Assembly: GCA_963849065.1 (NCBI GenBank)
Contig: CAWKFM010000003.1
Span: forward strand, 62,001-126,000
Length of the DNA stretch: 64,000 nt
Direction: 5' to 3'
Source of the DNA: TOLSYN sp963849065
Lineage (GTDB): Bacteria; Acidobacteriota; Terriglobia; Terriglobales; Acidobacteriaceae
Position numbers and translations under genes: made by a program. The notes beneath the pieces were generated by a model. The model had not been told where the DNA came from. It made no database searches and was given only the letters and a program-made list of their open reading frames with translations. Positions 39,008 through 47,770 of this stretch are shown one piece after another; within the stretch, counting starts at the first letter, position 1, and the number at the start of each line of letters is the position of its first letter.

Positions 39008-39173
39008 TTTGGAGGATGTGTGAAGGAATATAGCGTCGATTTCACCAGCTCTCCCTCTGGTCGGAAGCCGATCACTGTGGCAATAGGATTGGTTTCCAAT
39101 GCACTGTTGAAACTCGATACAGTGGTTGTTGGATTGTATTCGGTCGATTGAAGCACTCGGTACGGATCTGCAA

Positions 39174-39231
39174 CCATAAAATGGCCGCTAATGATTACAG
39201 CCATAAATTGGCCGTTCTGGCCAACTTATGG
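39174..39231. repeat. Direct and inverted repeats resembling IS ends
   Basis: CCATAAAATGGCC (39174-39186) recurs 27 bases on as CCATAAATTGGCC (39201-39213) and in inverted form as GGCCAACTTATGG (39219-39231). Such multiple short repeats with the core GGCCA and TGTAATCA between them recall termini of IS21-type elements, although no transposase is here. They sit just beyond the stop of the DUF3150 gene. Confidence 0.5.
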
Positions 39232-39255
39232 TTGTAGTGTCAGGGGAAAGATTTG

Positions 39256-40287
39256 TCATGCGATTAGCTCCATGTAATCCGACATTCTCACCAGAATTTG
39301 ATCCACTCCGGGTGCTGGCGCGGGTTGGGGTGCCGGATCGGTTGGCTTCGGATCGGGCATGTGGACCGCCATGGCCGGAACCTCCGCTGTTCCGGAGACA
39401 TGGCCGATGGCCGCAGATTCATCCAAGGCGTCATAGCCGCGATGCTTCATCGCGTGCTTGATCTTGGCTGCGAGTTCGTTCGCGATTCCCGCCGCCCGAG
39501 TGCGCGCCGCGGGATGCTGGGCGAGGTCCTGGCGGGTAAACCTGGAGAGCCGGGAGTTTGTCTCCTGCGCGAGCGCCGTTAGTTCTTCGTCGTTGGTTAC
39601 GTTCAACCGTGGAACGAGATCGGCGATCTCGGTTACGTTGCGGAGAGTGGACGTATGCAAACGGGCTTTCGGCCGCTCCAATTGCGCGGCGAGGTGGGCG
39701 ACCGCCTGTATGAGGCGCGACCACAACTCGGACGTGGCGCGCGTGAGGGACTGCTTCACCTGCTGATCGATCTCGCGGGCGACGCGAGCCTTCTCCTCCG
39801 CGCCAAGCGTGACGCGGAAATCCTCGCCACAGGGAATGGGGAGAATGTCGGTCGTCAGGTCGAACTTCTCAGTGAGCTGCGACCAGTCCGGGTAGTCGCT
39901 ATCGCGGTACAGAAGGCCAAGGCTGTTGCGGGCCTGTTCGCGATAGGTTGGATAGGCGTCGAGAAACTCTCGCACCAACTGTTCGAATGCCGTCTTGAAC
40001 TCGCTCATCTGGCTGGTGAACTCGAAATAGAGGTGGGACGGGAGCAAGCGGTAGCCCTCGTCCGACCAGGGCAGAGTCACTTTGTAGAAGTACTGGCGGA
40101 TCTGGCCTGCGAGGTTGCGCAGTTCCTCCAGCTTCTCGGCCTGGTCGAGCAGATGCTTGTTGTAGCGGCCGGCGTTCGAGTTTGCTTCGTGGGACTGCGC
40201 TACCTCCTCAGACACCCGCCTGTCGAACTTGCGTGCGCTCCACATCGTGATATGAAGACAGATCAGCATTGCTTTGTCGGAAATCAT
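39256..40287 (-). CDS. DUF3150 protein
   Basis: Encodes 343 residues from ATG 40287 with GGAGG eleven bases upstream. It matches the DUF3150 group: MLICLHITMWSARKFDRRV at the start, then YNKHLL, VTLPWSDEGYRLLP, FLDAYPTYREQARNSLG and DYPDW, ending in a Pro-rich tail. The family is found in phages and mobile elements next to MoxR ATPases and VWA/peptidase proteins, exactly as here. Its function is unknown; it is probably a helical partner of the ATPase. It lies 43 bases after moxR. Confidence 0.8.
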   Translation of the reverse strand: MISDKAMLICLHITMWSARKFDRRVSEEVAQSHEANSNAGRYNKHLLDQAEKLEELRNLAGQIRQYFYKVTLPWSDEGYRLLPSHLYFEFTSQMSEFKTAFEQLVREFLDAYPTYREQARNSLGLLYRDSDYPDWSQLTEKFDLTTDILPIPCGEDFRVTLGAEEKARVAREIDQQVKQSLTRATSELWSRLIQAVAHLAAQLERPKARLHTSTLRNVTEIADLVPRLNVTNDEELTALAQETNSRLSRFTRQDLAQHPAARTRAAGIANELAAKIKHAMKHRGYDALDESAAIGHVSGTAEVPAMAVHMPDPKPTDPAPQPAPAPGVDQILVRMSDYMELIA

Positions 40288-40330
40288 TTCGTTTTCAAGC
40301 CTCCAGACGTAGCCCTGGATCGGTCCAGAG

Positions 40331-41341
40331 CTACGCGAGTAAATCGCTGTGAGTGATGGCGAATTGGGTGAATTCGGGGGTGGTCGCAATGGCCGGGTCA
40401 CGGAGCAGAGCATCGCGCATGGACAGGACCTGCAGCTCATCCGGAAGACGCTCGAGGTAGAGCTTCGCCTTCGCAATCGAGCTATCAGTGATGCGGCGGC
40501 CGAGTGCGGTGGCAATTGCAATCTGGGCCGACGGATCGCTGGGCAAGGGCGCGCCGGTTGGGTTCAGGAGAATCTCGTCAATCGAAGGCAGGGCGTGAAA
40601 AAGGTTAAGGAAGCCGATGAACTCCGCGGCTACGCCGTCACCCACTGCGCCTTGAATAAGGTGCATGAGCAGCATCTCGTAGACGTCCGCGGTGACGTTG
40701 GCCTTCCGGGCGTCAATTCCGTCCATCGCCCTGGATACCATTTCCCAGGAGCGCGGCGTCGGCCAGGCGTTGACACCCGACCGCACGGCCGAGTCGTGCA
40801 ACAACTCCGTCCGGAAGCGAAGAAATGCGATGATTTCCGGCCTGATCCCTGCCTTGCCGGCCCAGATGCACCACTCGCCGAGATCCGGTTCCAGCGTGAG
40901 ATGCAGGAAGCGGTTGAGCAAAGGGCGCGGCATGGAATAGCTGACGCCACGCTCGGAAGCGGGATTGCCCGCGGCAAGCACCGACCATCCATCGGGGAGC
41001 CGATAGTCGCCAAGCGCACGATCGAGAACGAGCTGATAGCAGGCGGCCTGCGTCATCGGTGGCGCGGAGGTCAATTCATCGAGAAAGAGTATGCCCTCGC
41101 CGCCTGTGGGGAGGAAATTCGGCGTGATCCATTCCGTGCGGTCGTCCTTGATGCGCGGCAGACCACGGAAGTCGACGGGATCGAGCTGGACGGCGCGTAC
41201 ATCAATAAAGTCGCGCTTCAACTGCTGCGCGACCTGCTTAACGAGTTGGGATTTGCCGACGCCACAGGCGCCCCAGATATGGAGCGCAACGTTTTGAGGG
41301 ACTGCGGTGATAAGCGCTTCAACAAGGTGCGAAGGTTTCAT
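40331..41341 (-). CDS. MoxR-type AAA+ ATPase
   Basis: Encodes 336 residues. Walker A is GACGVGKSQ at residues 24-32, Walker B ILFLDEL at 84-90, with LAAGNP as sensor 1 and PRPLLNRFLHLTL as the arginine-finger region. MoxR ATPases act as chaperones with VWA partners, fitting the DUF3150 and metallopeptidase/VWA genes downstream on the same strand. The ATG is preceded by AAAGGA. A terminator-like hairpin sits in its leader. Confidence 0.9.
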   Translation of the reverse strand: MKPSHLVEALITAVPQNVALHIWGACGVGKSQLVKQVAQQLKRDFIDVRAVQLDPVDFRGLPRIKDDRTEWITPNFLPTGGEGILFLDELTSAPPMTQAACYQLVLDRALGDYRLPDGWSVLAAGNPASERGVSYSMPRPLLNRFLHLTLEPDLGEWCIWAGKAGIRPEIIAFLRFRTELLHDSAVRSGVNAWPTPRSWEMVSRAMDGIDARKANVTADVYEMLLMHLIQGAVGDGVAAEFIGFLNLFHALPSIDEILLNPTGAPLPSDPSAQIAIATALGRRITDSSIAKAKLYLERLPDELQVLSMRDALLRDPAIATTPEFTQFAITHSDLLA

Positions 41342-41360
41342 GAGTATTGTCCTTTGAACA

Positions 41361-41385
41361 GAAAAACGGCCTACTGAAGGCCGTT
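41361..41385 (-). terminator. Intrinsic terminator or attenuator in the moxR leader
   Basis: On the minus strand AACGGCCT, a 5-base loop and AGGCCGTT form a perfect 8-bp stem followed by TTTTTC, only about 20 bases before the moxR start codon. There is no room for a promoter in between, so moxR transcripts must pass through it; this suggests attenuation, or that it ends read-through from hepT. Confidence 0.75.
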
Positions 41386-41701
41386 GGGACGCGAGTGTGA
41401 TGAGTTGGCATTCGCGGCTTATGGACGCGTGTGGTTGAGTTTCCAGAGGAGTCGAAGATGGATGGGGCGTGAGTGCGGCTGTGAGGCGCTCAGAGCTACT
41501 GGAGCCTGGGCAGGCCGTGCAGGCCGGGTTAGATTGTGAGTGAATTTACCTTCGGATTACCGATTCCCTTTGCGCCTCGTCCGCGCAGCTTCCTTGACAT
41601 GCAACCGCCAGTGTCCGGCATGATATAGCCTATTCGTGCCTTACCTCGACGAGATTCTCAAGAGAGCGTTTCCGCCACTCGCTCGCCATACCCAAGCTCC
41701 T
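41386..41701. other. Gap with a 30-base sequence shared with the IS66 left end
   Basis: No gene is evident. Positions 41398-41427 match 59049-59078 (inside the left end of IS66) in 27 of 30 bases, so this may be a decayed IS66 end. A TTGACA at 41594-41599 has no matching -10 at proper distance. Confidence 0.5.
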
Positions 41702-42052
41702 TCATGGGCGGTTTCCCTCGTCCATGAGCGCAGCCACTTCCCGCACCAGGACGGGCAGCTTCGACTGGACGATGTCCCAGACGATGCGTTCATCCACCTG
41801 GGCATAGGCATGAACCAGAATATTGCGAAAGGCAACGATGCTGCGAAAGTCGGTAATCCTTGCTGCCAGTGTGGCGTCCACGCGGGCGAGCTGCGCGAGC
41901 GCCTCGCCGATAATAGCAAAGGCCCGCTCCACTGCCATACGCAGCATCGCGTCCTGCTGGTAATTCGCAAAGCTCTTGCCGGCCGTGAACTGCGAGGCCA
42001 GTCCGGCGGCCTCCTGAATGTCATAGAGATACTTCCGCGCCTCAAGCCGCAT
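41702..42052 (-). CDS. hepT: HepT-type HEPN toxin
   Basis: Encodes 116 residues from ATG 42052. The all-helical HEPN fold carries RNILVHAY at residues 76-83, the full Rx4HxY motif of HepT RNases whose Tyr is AMPylated by MntA. It overlaps the stop of mntA by 11 bases. The longer opening upstream lies inside mntA in another frame and is rejected. Confidence 0.9.
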   Translation of the reverse strand: MRLEARKYLYDIQEAAGLASQFTAGKSFANYQQDAMLRMAVERAFAIIGEALAQLARVDATLAARITDFRSIVAFRNILVHAYAQVDERIVWDIVQSKLPVLVREVAALMDEGNRP

Positions 42053-42350
42053 AGAGGAGCGCCTTACTTTGCTCGATACTCTGGCGGAAATATGGATTCC
42101 TGATGGCAGAACCCACGACAAGATCGACGGATCGTCCGAAGAGTTGCTCCAGCGATTCCTTGAAACCGAAAAATGAAGCGGCATAGCCGCCGTCCGGCAT
42201 GGCTTCGAACTCCACCAGAAAATCGAGGTCGCTGTGCTCCGGATCGTAGGCATCGCCGAGGGCCGAACCGAACAGTTCCAACTGGCGGACGTGAAACTGG
42301 CGGCAGAGCTGGATCAACTCAGCCCGATGTTCCGCAATGGTGGAATTCAT
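42042..42350 (-). CDS. mntA: MntA-type nucleotidyltransferase antitoxin
   Basis: Encodes 102 residues. The minimal nucleotidyltransferase motif is ELFGSALGDAYDPEHSDLDF, with Gly-Ser and Asp-x-Asp separated by eleven rather than the usual ten residues. Members of this family add AMP to the Tyr of HepT and so neutralise it (type VII toxin-antitoxin). GGAGAG precedes the ATG. Confidence 0.9.
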   Translation of the reverse strand: MNSTIAEHRAELIQLCRQFHVRQLELFGSALGDAYDPEHSDLDFLVEFEAMPDGGYAASFFGFKESLEQLFGRSVDLVVGSAIRNPYFRQSIEQSKALLYAA

Positions 42351-42564
42351 GGTTTCCGCTCTCCATTTAGGGCATATCCCAGCAACTCCCTATTGTCGCA
42401 GAAGTGCTGCTCATATGCGCATCCGGTATCCGTCGCCATGCTCAAAGCCGAACGGCATGAGCATGTGTAGATGCTAGCGATCCCGGAATGCAGTAGTCCC
42501 ACACTCTTTAAGGTCGTCGAGTTCGCGAAGAAATGCACCCCACGGCTTCGGAATACGATCTGTT

Positions 42565-43245
42565 TTAGTCATTGGGCAAGTGCGCCGTAACGAGATTGGA
42601 CAGTACATGCCAAGCCCGCGCTTCTGGTGATCGATTTGTCAGCAACCAGTCTCGCTCCACCGGTGTCATATTTTCCCGGCTGAAGGTGTCTTCTTTTGCA
42701 AGCAGCGATCCGCGCAGAACTTCTTCCTGCCGCGCCAGCTGCGACGCAACTTCTGGCTGCTGTTTTTCTTCCGCGACCTTTCTCGCTAGGGTTATCGTGA
42801 ATCCAAGCCGGTTCTGCAAATCACGGACCTTCGCTTCGCGCCGAACCCACTCCCAATCCATTCCGACAAAATGCCTGACCAACCATGGCAATCCCTCCGC
42901 AACACGCCGATCCAGGTCGGGTTGCGCCAAAGTCATAACCAGAAACTGTGCGGGATTCCAGGAGGGCAAACCAGTTCGAAAGTACCCGTATGCTGGATAG
43001 CCGAGATTGGACAACTCCTGAGCAAAATCCGCCGGCACCGATTCCGCATCTTTCCGGATAGGTAGCTTGGTCGCATCGAACTCCAGACCAAGTTTGCATA
43101 GTTTCGGTAGCCATTGAGCAGGAACCGGACGTGTTCCATGCTCCCAGAGCGAGACAAGGGTCTGCGATACCCCGAGACGGCGGGCCAACTCGTGCTGGTT
43201 CCATCCATGCTGTTTTCGTAAGGTCCTGAGATCAGCGCTGGCCAT
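42565..43245 (-). CDS. XRE-family regulator, probable antitoxin
   Basis: Encodes 226 residues. The N-terminal 55 residues are a XRE helix-turn-helix (WNQHELARRLGVSQTLVSLW). The rest contains PSWNPAQFLVMTLAQPDLDR and a helical C-terminus, as in regulators that pair with AbiE-like or similar toxins. No such toxin is adjacent. A palindrome overlapping its own -10 element indicates autoregulation. GGAAGGAGG precedes the ATG. Confidence 0.8.
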   Translation of the reverse strand: MASADLRTLRKQHGWNQHELARRLGVSQTLVSLWEHGTRPVPAQWLPKLCKLGLEFDATKLPIRKDAESVPADFAQELSNLGYPAYGYFRTGLPSWNPAQFLVMTLAQPDLDRRVAEGLPWLVRHFVGMDWEWVRREAKVRDLQNRLGFTITLARKVAEEKQQPEVASQLARQEEVLRGSLLAKEDTFSRENMTPVERDWLLTNRSPEARAWHVLSNLVTAHLPND

Positions 43246-43271
43246 GACGCCTCCTTCCTGCGAGATATAGA

Positions 43272-43300
43272 ATATTACATATTGATGTAATTATCAACAA
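43272..43300 (-). promoter_or_regulatory. Promoter and palindromic operator of the XRE gene
   Basis: On the minus strand TTGTTG (43295-43300), a 17-base spacer and TAATAT (43272-43277). The perfect palindrome ATTACAT-ATTG-ATGTAAT (43274-43291) overlaps the -10 and spacer, a standard place for a self-repressing XRE dimer to bind. Confidence 0.7.
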
Positions 43301-43364
43301 CCGGGTCGGCGCGTCTGCAGTAGTACCGGAAGCCTCTATCACTGCCAGCGTCCCATCGCCGTTT

Positions 43365-43574
43365 TCAGCCATCCCCATCGGACGGAACGGATTGGCTCCT
43401 CTGAGGACTGGCCGGAGTCTTCCTGGCGACAAGATCCCGCAGCAAGTTGATCTCTTCCCTCTGTCTCACCCAATCCGCGATCAAGGCCTCAAGCGGCCTA
43501 CGGGCAATCGATAAGTAGTGGGAGTCGTCGTTGGAGGCAGAAATGTCCAAGAGGATCAAGAGTAAGAAGTTCAT
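43365..43574 (-). CDS. Small protein coupled to the HNH gene
   Basis: Encodes 69 residues with a hydrophobic start (MNFLLLILLDI) and a charged helix (PLEALIADWVRQREEINLLR). Its ATG overlaps the HNH stop by four bases, which is the main reason to accept it. Family not recognised. Confidence 0.45.
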   Translation of the reverse strand: MNFLLLILLDISASNDDSHYLSIARRPLEALIADWVRQREEINLLRDLVARKTPASPQRSQSVPSDGDG

Positions 43575-43942
43575 GAGACTCTCGGTCGGATTGAACCCTT
43601 GAGGAGGTTGCAGAGCCGATGCGCCGCTTGAATGTTGTCTGGGTGGTCATCGCGCCTTGCCGCTCCCATACCCTTGGGCTCGATGTGGTCGGGGACCACG
43701 TCATTGCAGTCGGTAAGCGGCAGGTGACAGATTCCGCAGTTTCCTTTTTGCGTGAAGATTTTCTGGGTGAGCACTTTCCGCAATTCCGCAGGCGAGCGAA
43801 GTTCCCGGTATCCTCTGGGATGATTCGGGTCGTCGATTCGCTCGACGCCCATTGATAGGCGTCCGGTCTTGGACGCCTCCTCGCGGCCGCAGCAGAAACG
43901 GGAGTGGTGGATGGGACAAGATTGGTTTCGGTGAAGTTTCAC
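43571..43942 (-). CDS. HNH endonuclease
   Basis: Encodes about 123 residues from GTG 43942, which has GAGGG upstream; an in-frame opening extends to 44068. The HNH fold is visible as CGICHLPL, then VVPDHIEPKGMG, then NIQAAHRLCNLLKGS, with a zinc pair CxxC...CN. Stand-alone HNH nucleases of this size occur in phages and defence loci. It is divergent from the resolvase remnant and hsdM. Confidence 0.8.
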   Translation of the reverse strand: MKLHRNQSCPIHHSRFCCGREEASKTGRLSMGVERIDDPNHPRGYRELRSPAELRKVLTQKIFTQKGNCGICHLPLTDCNDVVPDHIEPKGMGAARRDDHPDNIQAAHRLCNLLKGSIRPRVS

Positions 43943-44091
43943 GGAAGTGCCCTCGTGTGTTTTGGTGGTTGCTGTGCATATCTTTGCCGGTGGGGTGTTT
44001 TGCTTCGTTCTGCTTCGGTCAAGGGATCGAAAAGCGGAGCGGATCCAGGCGCTCGCTGCGGAGCTCATGCGAATGCGCCTCGATGGAGCTG

Positions 44092-44342
44092 GAGCCAGAC
44101 ATTATCGGGCAATCGCCGAGTTGGAACGCAACCTGACTCGAGCGGGTCTGGCCGGCATGAGGCGGGCCAAGCTGGAAGGACGCCACATCGGCCGCCGCGC
44201 CCTGGAACTGGACGAGATCGCGATCCAGAACCAGCGAGCCGAGGGGCGCAGCCTCCGCGGCACCGCCCTGGACCACCACATCTCGACCGCCACCATCCTG
44301 AATGTTGTGTTTCTTCTGGCCGTTGTGGCAAAGTTGCCCTAA
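44092..44342 (+). pseudogene. Remnant of a serine recombinase (resolvase C-terminus)
   Basis: The translated phrase LAGMRRAKLEGRHIGRRALEL followed by EGRSLRGTALDHHISTATI matches the end of the catalytic domain and the helix-turn-helix of resolvase/invertase proteins. The N-terminal catalytic part with the active serine is missing and no start is evident, so it is a truncated fossil. Start is approximate. It lies just before hsdM. Confidence 0.6.
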
Positions 44343-44417
44343 GATTCTCAAGTCAAGCAAACCGGCATTCATATGCACGCGGCCCCGCTGGCGCGTGCTC
44401 GGCCATGGAGGCCCGTG

Positions 44418-46418
44418 TTGTCCAATTTCAGTGAAAAAGTCGCGTTCATCTGGTCTGTTGCGGATCTGCTCCGTGGGCCATATAAGCCCCATCAGTACGG
44501 CAGGGTCATCCTGCCACTCACTGTTCTGCGCCGCCTGGATTGCGTTTTGGAGCCGACCAAGCAGAAGGTTCTGGACCGGCACGCCGCGCTCAAGGCAGCC
44601 GGCAGCATCAAGGACATGGAGCCGATCCTGAACCGCGTCTCCAGACATTCGTTCCACAACACCAGTAAACTCGATTTCCAGAAGCTGAAGGGCGACCCGG
44701 ACAAGATCGCCACCAATCTGGCGCACTACATAAAGAACTTCTCCACGGACGCGCGAAAGATCTTCGAGCACTTCGAGTTCGACAAGGAGATCGGCAAGCT
44801 GGCGGAGGCGGACCGCCTCTTCCTGGTCGTCTCCAAGTTTGCCGACATCGACCTGCACCCCGACGCCGTGCCCAACCACGAGATGGGCTTGATCTTCGAG
44901 GACCTCATCCGGCGCTTTAATGAAGCGTCGAACGAAACGGCCGGCGACCACTTCACGCCGCGCGAGGTCATCCGGCTGATGGTGAACCTGCTGTTCACTC
45001 CGGATTCCGGAGTCCTGCGCACCAAGGGCATCGTGCGCACGCTGTACGATCCGGCATGCGGTACCGGCGGTATGTTGAGCGTGGCCGAGGAGTTCCTGCG
45101 TGAGCTGAACCCGGACGCCAAGCTCGAAGTCTTCGGCCAGGATTACAACGACGACGCATACGCAGTCTGTTGCTCGGACATGATGATTAAGGGCCAGTCG
45201 CCGGAGAACATTTGCTTCGGCAACAGCTTCACCGCCGATGGGCTGCCGGGGAAGAAGTTCGAATACCTGCTGGCGAATCCGCCCTTCGGCGTCGAGTGGA
45301 AGCCGGAGGCCGACGCCATCGTCAAGGAACACGAGGAGCAGGGCTTCGGCGGGCGCTTTGGCGCCGGGCTGCCGCGCATCAACGACGGCTCCTTCCTATT
45401 CATCCAGCACATGATCTCCAAGATGAAACCAGAGGGCGCGCGGCTGGCCATCGTCTTCAACGGCTCGCCGCTGTTCACCGGAGACGCCGGTTCGGGCGAA
45501 AGCGAGATCCGCCGCTGGATCATCGAGCGGGACTGGCTGGAGGCGATCATCGCCCTGCCGGACCAGATGTTTTACAACACCGGCATCTCCACCTACATCT
45601 GGGTGCTCACCAACCGGAAGCGCAAGGAGCGCCGCGGCAAGGTCCAGCTTATCAATGCCACCGACCTCTTCCAAAAGATGAGGAAGAGTTTGGGCAACAA
45701 GCGCAACGAACTCTCCGACGAGAACATCGCCGAGATCGTTGGCATATACGGCGACATCACGAAGAATGGCCGTTCCAAGCTCTTTGATAACTCCGACTTT
45801 GGCTATCGGCAGATCACCGTTGAGCGCCCGCTGCGGCTGGCCTTCCAGGTCACTGCGGAGCGCATCGAGGAGCTCCAGCAGGAGATGGCCTTCCAGAAGC
45901 TGGCGACAAGCAAGAAGAAGGGCAAGGAAGGCCGGCGCGAGATTGAGGCTGGGAAAAAGCTCCAGCAGGAGATCGTTGCTATGCTCGAAGGCATGGTCAG
46001 TGCCACGGCGGAAGAGAGCCGCCCGGCTTTTGAGCAGCGTCTTGCGGAAGAGTTAAAGTTGGCCGAAGTGAAGCTGGCCGCGCCGGTTCGGAAGGCAATT
46101 CTCAATACCATGTCCGAGCGCGACGAGAGCGCGGACATTTGCCTCGATGCTGACGGCAACCCGGAGCCGGACAGCGAACTGCGCGACTACGAGAACGTGC
46201 CGCTCAAGGAAGACATTCGCGAATATTTCCGCCGTGAGGTTCTGCCGCACGTGCCGGACGCTTGGATCGATGAGGCGAAGACGAAGATTGGTTACGAGAT
46301 TCCGTTCACCCGGCACTTCTACAAGTACACGCCGCCGCGCCCCTTGGAAGAGATCAAGGCCGAGATCAAGACCATCGAGCAGGACATCCTCAAGCTCCTG
46401 GCCGAGGTGGCGGGATGA
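44418..46418 (+). CDS. hsdM: Type I restriction-modification methyltransferase subunit HsdM
   Basis: Encodes 666 residues from TTG 44418, chosen because GGAGG (44407-44411) lies at proper distance and the product starts with the family's usual N-terminus; ATG 44373 is rejected. The N6-adenine methyltransferase has DPACGTGGML at 211-220 (AdoMet binding) and NPPFG at 287-291 (catalytic). A long helical C-terminus includes KKKGKEGRREIEAGKK. It overlaps hsdS by four bases. Confidence 0.95.
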   Translation: MSNFSEKVAFIWSVADLLRGPYKPHQYGRVILPLTVLRRLDCVLEPTKQKVLDRHAALKAAGSIKDMEPILNRVSRHSFHNTSKLDFQKLKGDPDKIATNLAHYIKNFSTDARKIFEHFEFDKEIGKLAEADRLFLVVSKFADIDLHPDAVPNHEMGLIFEDLIRRFNEASNETAGDHFTPREVIRLMVNLLFTPDSGVLRTKGIVRTLYDPACGTGGMLSVAEEFLRELNPDAKLEVFGQDYNDDAYAVCCSDMMIKGQSPENICFGNSFTADGLPGKKFEYLLANPPFGVEWKPEADAIVKEHEEQGFGGRFGAGLPRINDGSFLFIQHMISKMKPEGARLAIVFNGSPLFTGDAGSGESEIRRWIIERDWLEAIIALPDQMFYNTGISTYIWVLTNRKRKERRGKVQLINATDLFQKMRKSLGNKRNELSDENIAEIVGIYGDITKNGRSKLFDNSDFGYRQITVERPLRLAFQVTAERIEELQQEMAFQKLATSKKKGKEGRREIEAGKKLQQEIVAMLEGMVSATAEESRPAFEQRLAEELKLAEVKLAAPVRKAILNTMSERDESADICLDADGNPEPDSELRDYENVPLKEDIREYFRREVLPHVPDAWIDEAKTKIGYEIPFTRHFYKYTPPRPLEEIKAEIKTIEQDILKLLAEVAG

Positions 46419-47770
46419 ACCCTCGCGACCGTTTTGTCCCTTGGGGCAGAAGGCTACCGGACAGATGGAAGACCCGGCCTCTGAAGTATGTGGTTCAATT
46501 CAATCCGGAAGTACACCCGGAGGATACCGAACCTGAGACGGTCATCAACTATGTGGATATCAGCTCTGTTGATTCCGACGGTCGAATCCGCAAGCCTGAG
46601 GAGATGATGTTCTGCGATGCCCCTTCGAGGGCGCGTCGGGTAGCCCGGCTCGGCGATGTGATCGTCTCTACGGTTCGCACATACTTAACTGCGATCTCGC
46701 GGATTCAACAAGACGGTTTGACAGTTTCAACTGGGTTCGCCGTTCTCCGCCCAGGTTCCGCCGTCGATTCGCGCTATCTCGGTTACTGGATGCGCTCCCC
46801 GTACATCGTTGATGAGATCGTTGCACGCTCGACCGGGGTGAGCTATCCGGCAATCAATCCTTCGGAGATTGGCCAGTTGCCATTCCCGTCCCTCAATGTT
46901 GAGGAGCAACGCGCGATAGCGGATTTCCTCGACCGCGAGACCGCAAGAATTGAAGCTTTGATCGAGAGAAGGCGTAGTCTTCTACTAAAGTTGGAGGAGA
47001 AAAGGTGGGCAACCATTTCGCGAACCGTTTCCCGGGGCGTGCGAACCAAAGCCGCAGATGCAGCGGGCACCAGTCCCTCTAAAGCAACAAAAGACTCCGA
47101 AATTGCATGGATCGGGAAGATACCCACACACTGGTGCACAAAGCGTCTCCGACACATTTCCGATGGAATTACTGTAGGCGTGGTCGTCAACCCCTCCAGC
47201 TATGTTTCGGACGAAGGCGTTCCTTTTCTCTTGGGTGGAGATGTCCGCGAATTTAGGATTGAAACGGCCAGTTGTAATCGCTGTTCGGCGGAGACAAGCG
47301 ACGGCCCATTAGCGAAGAGTCGGCTCAACGCAGGCGATCTTGTCGTGGTCCGCGTCGGATATCCAGGTGTCGCTGCCGTGGTACCTCCGGAATTGGATGG
47401 GGCTAATTGCGCGTCAATGATGATCGTGAAACGTAATAAGAGGTTCGTCTCGCAGTGGCTCGCGTATGCCTTCAACTCCCAAGTCGGACGAGACCAGGTG
47501 CAGCTTGTGCAGTACGGCGCAGCACAGAAGCAGTACAACATCAGTCACGCCGTAGATTTTGTATTCCCGTTTCCACCTCTAACTGAGCAACAATCCATCG
47601 CCGATTACCTAGATAAAGAAACAGCCGACCTGAGGAACCTAGTCAGTGCTATCGAACATGCCATTAAGAGATCCCAGGAATACCGCTCCGCCATCATTTC
47701 GGCCGCTGTTACCGGCCAAATTGACGTGCGCAATTACAAGCCGCAGGGGGCTGCTGTAGTATGCCCGTAG
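46415..47770 (+). CDS. hsdS: Type I restriction-modification specificity subunit HsdS
   Basis: Encodes 451 residues. Two target-recognition domains, each followed by a conserved helix, are visible: the first ends with LPFPSLNVEEQRAIADFLDR, the second with FPFPPLTEQQSIADYLDKET. The two halves set the bipartite DNA target. It overlaps hsdM (ATGA) and hsdR by ten bases. Confidence 0.95.
   Translation: MNPRDRFVPWGRRLPDRWKTRPLKYVVQFNPEVHPEDTEPETVINYVDISSVDSDGRIRKPEEMMFCDAPSRARRVARLGDVIVSTVRTYLTAISRIQQDGLTVSTGFAVLRPGSAVDSRYLGYWMRSPYIVDEIVARSTGVSYPAINPSEIGQLPFPSLNVEEQRAIADFLDRETARIEALIERRRSLLLKLEEKRWATISRTVSRGVRTKAADAAGTSPSKATKDSEIAWIGKIPTHWCTKRLRHISDGITVGVVVNPSSYVSDEGVPFLLGGDVREFRIETASCNRCSAETSDGPLAKSRLNAGDLVVVRVGYPGVAAVVPPELDGANCASMMIVKRNKRFVSQWLAYAFNSQVGRDQVQLVQYGAAQKQYNISHAVDFVFPFPPLTEQQSIADYLDKETADLRNLVSAIEHAIKRSQEYRSAIISAAVTGQIDVRNYKPQGAAVVCP

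Noticed and set aside
41594..41627. Promoter with TTGACA upstream of 41640
   Set aside because: The nearest -10-like TATA lies 21-22 bases away, too far, and no plus-strand gene follows.
44019..45332. A 437-codon minus-strand opening opposite hsdM
   Set aside because: HsdM motifs are on the plus strand; the reverse product has no domain.
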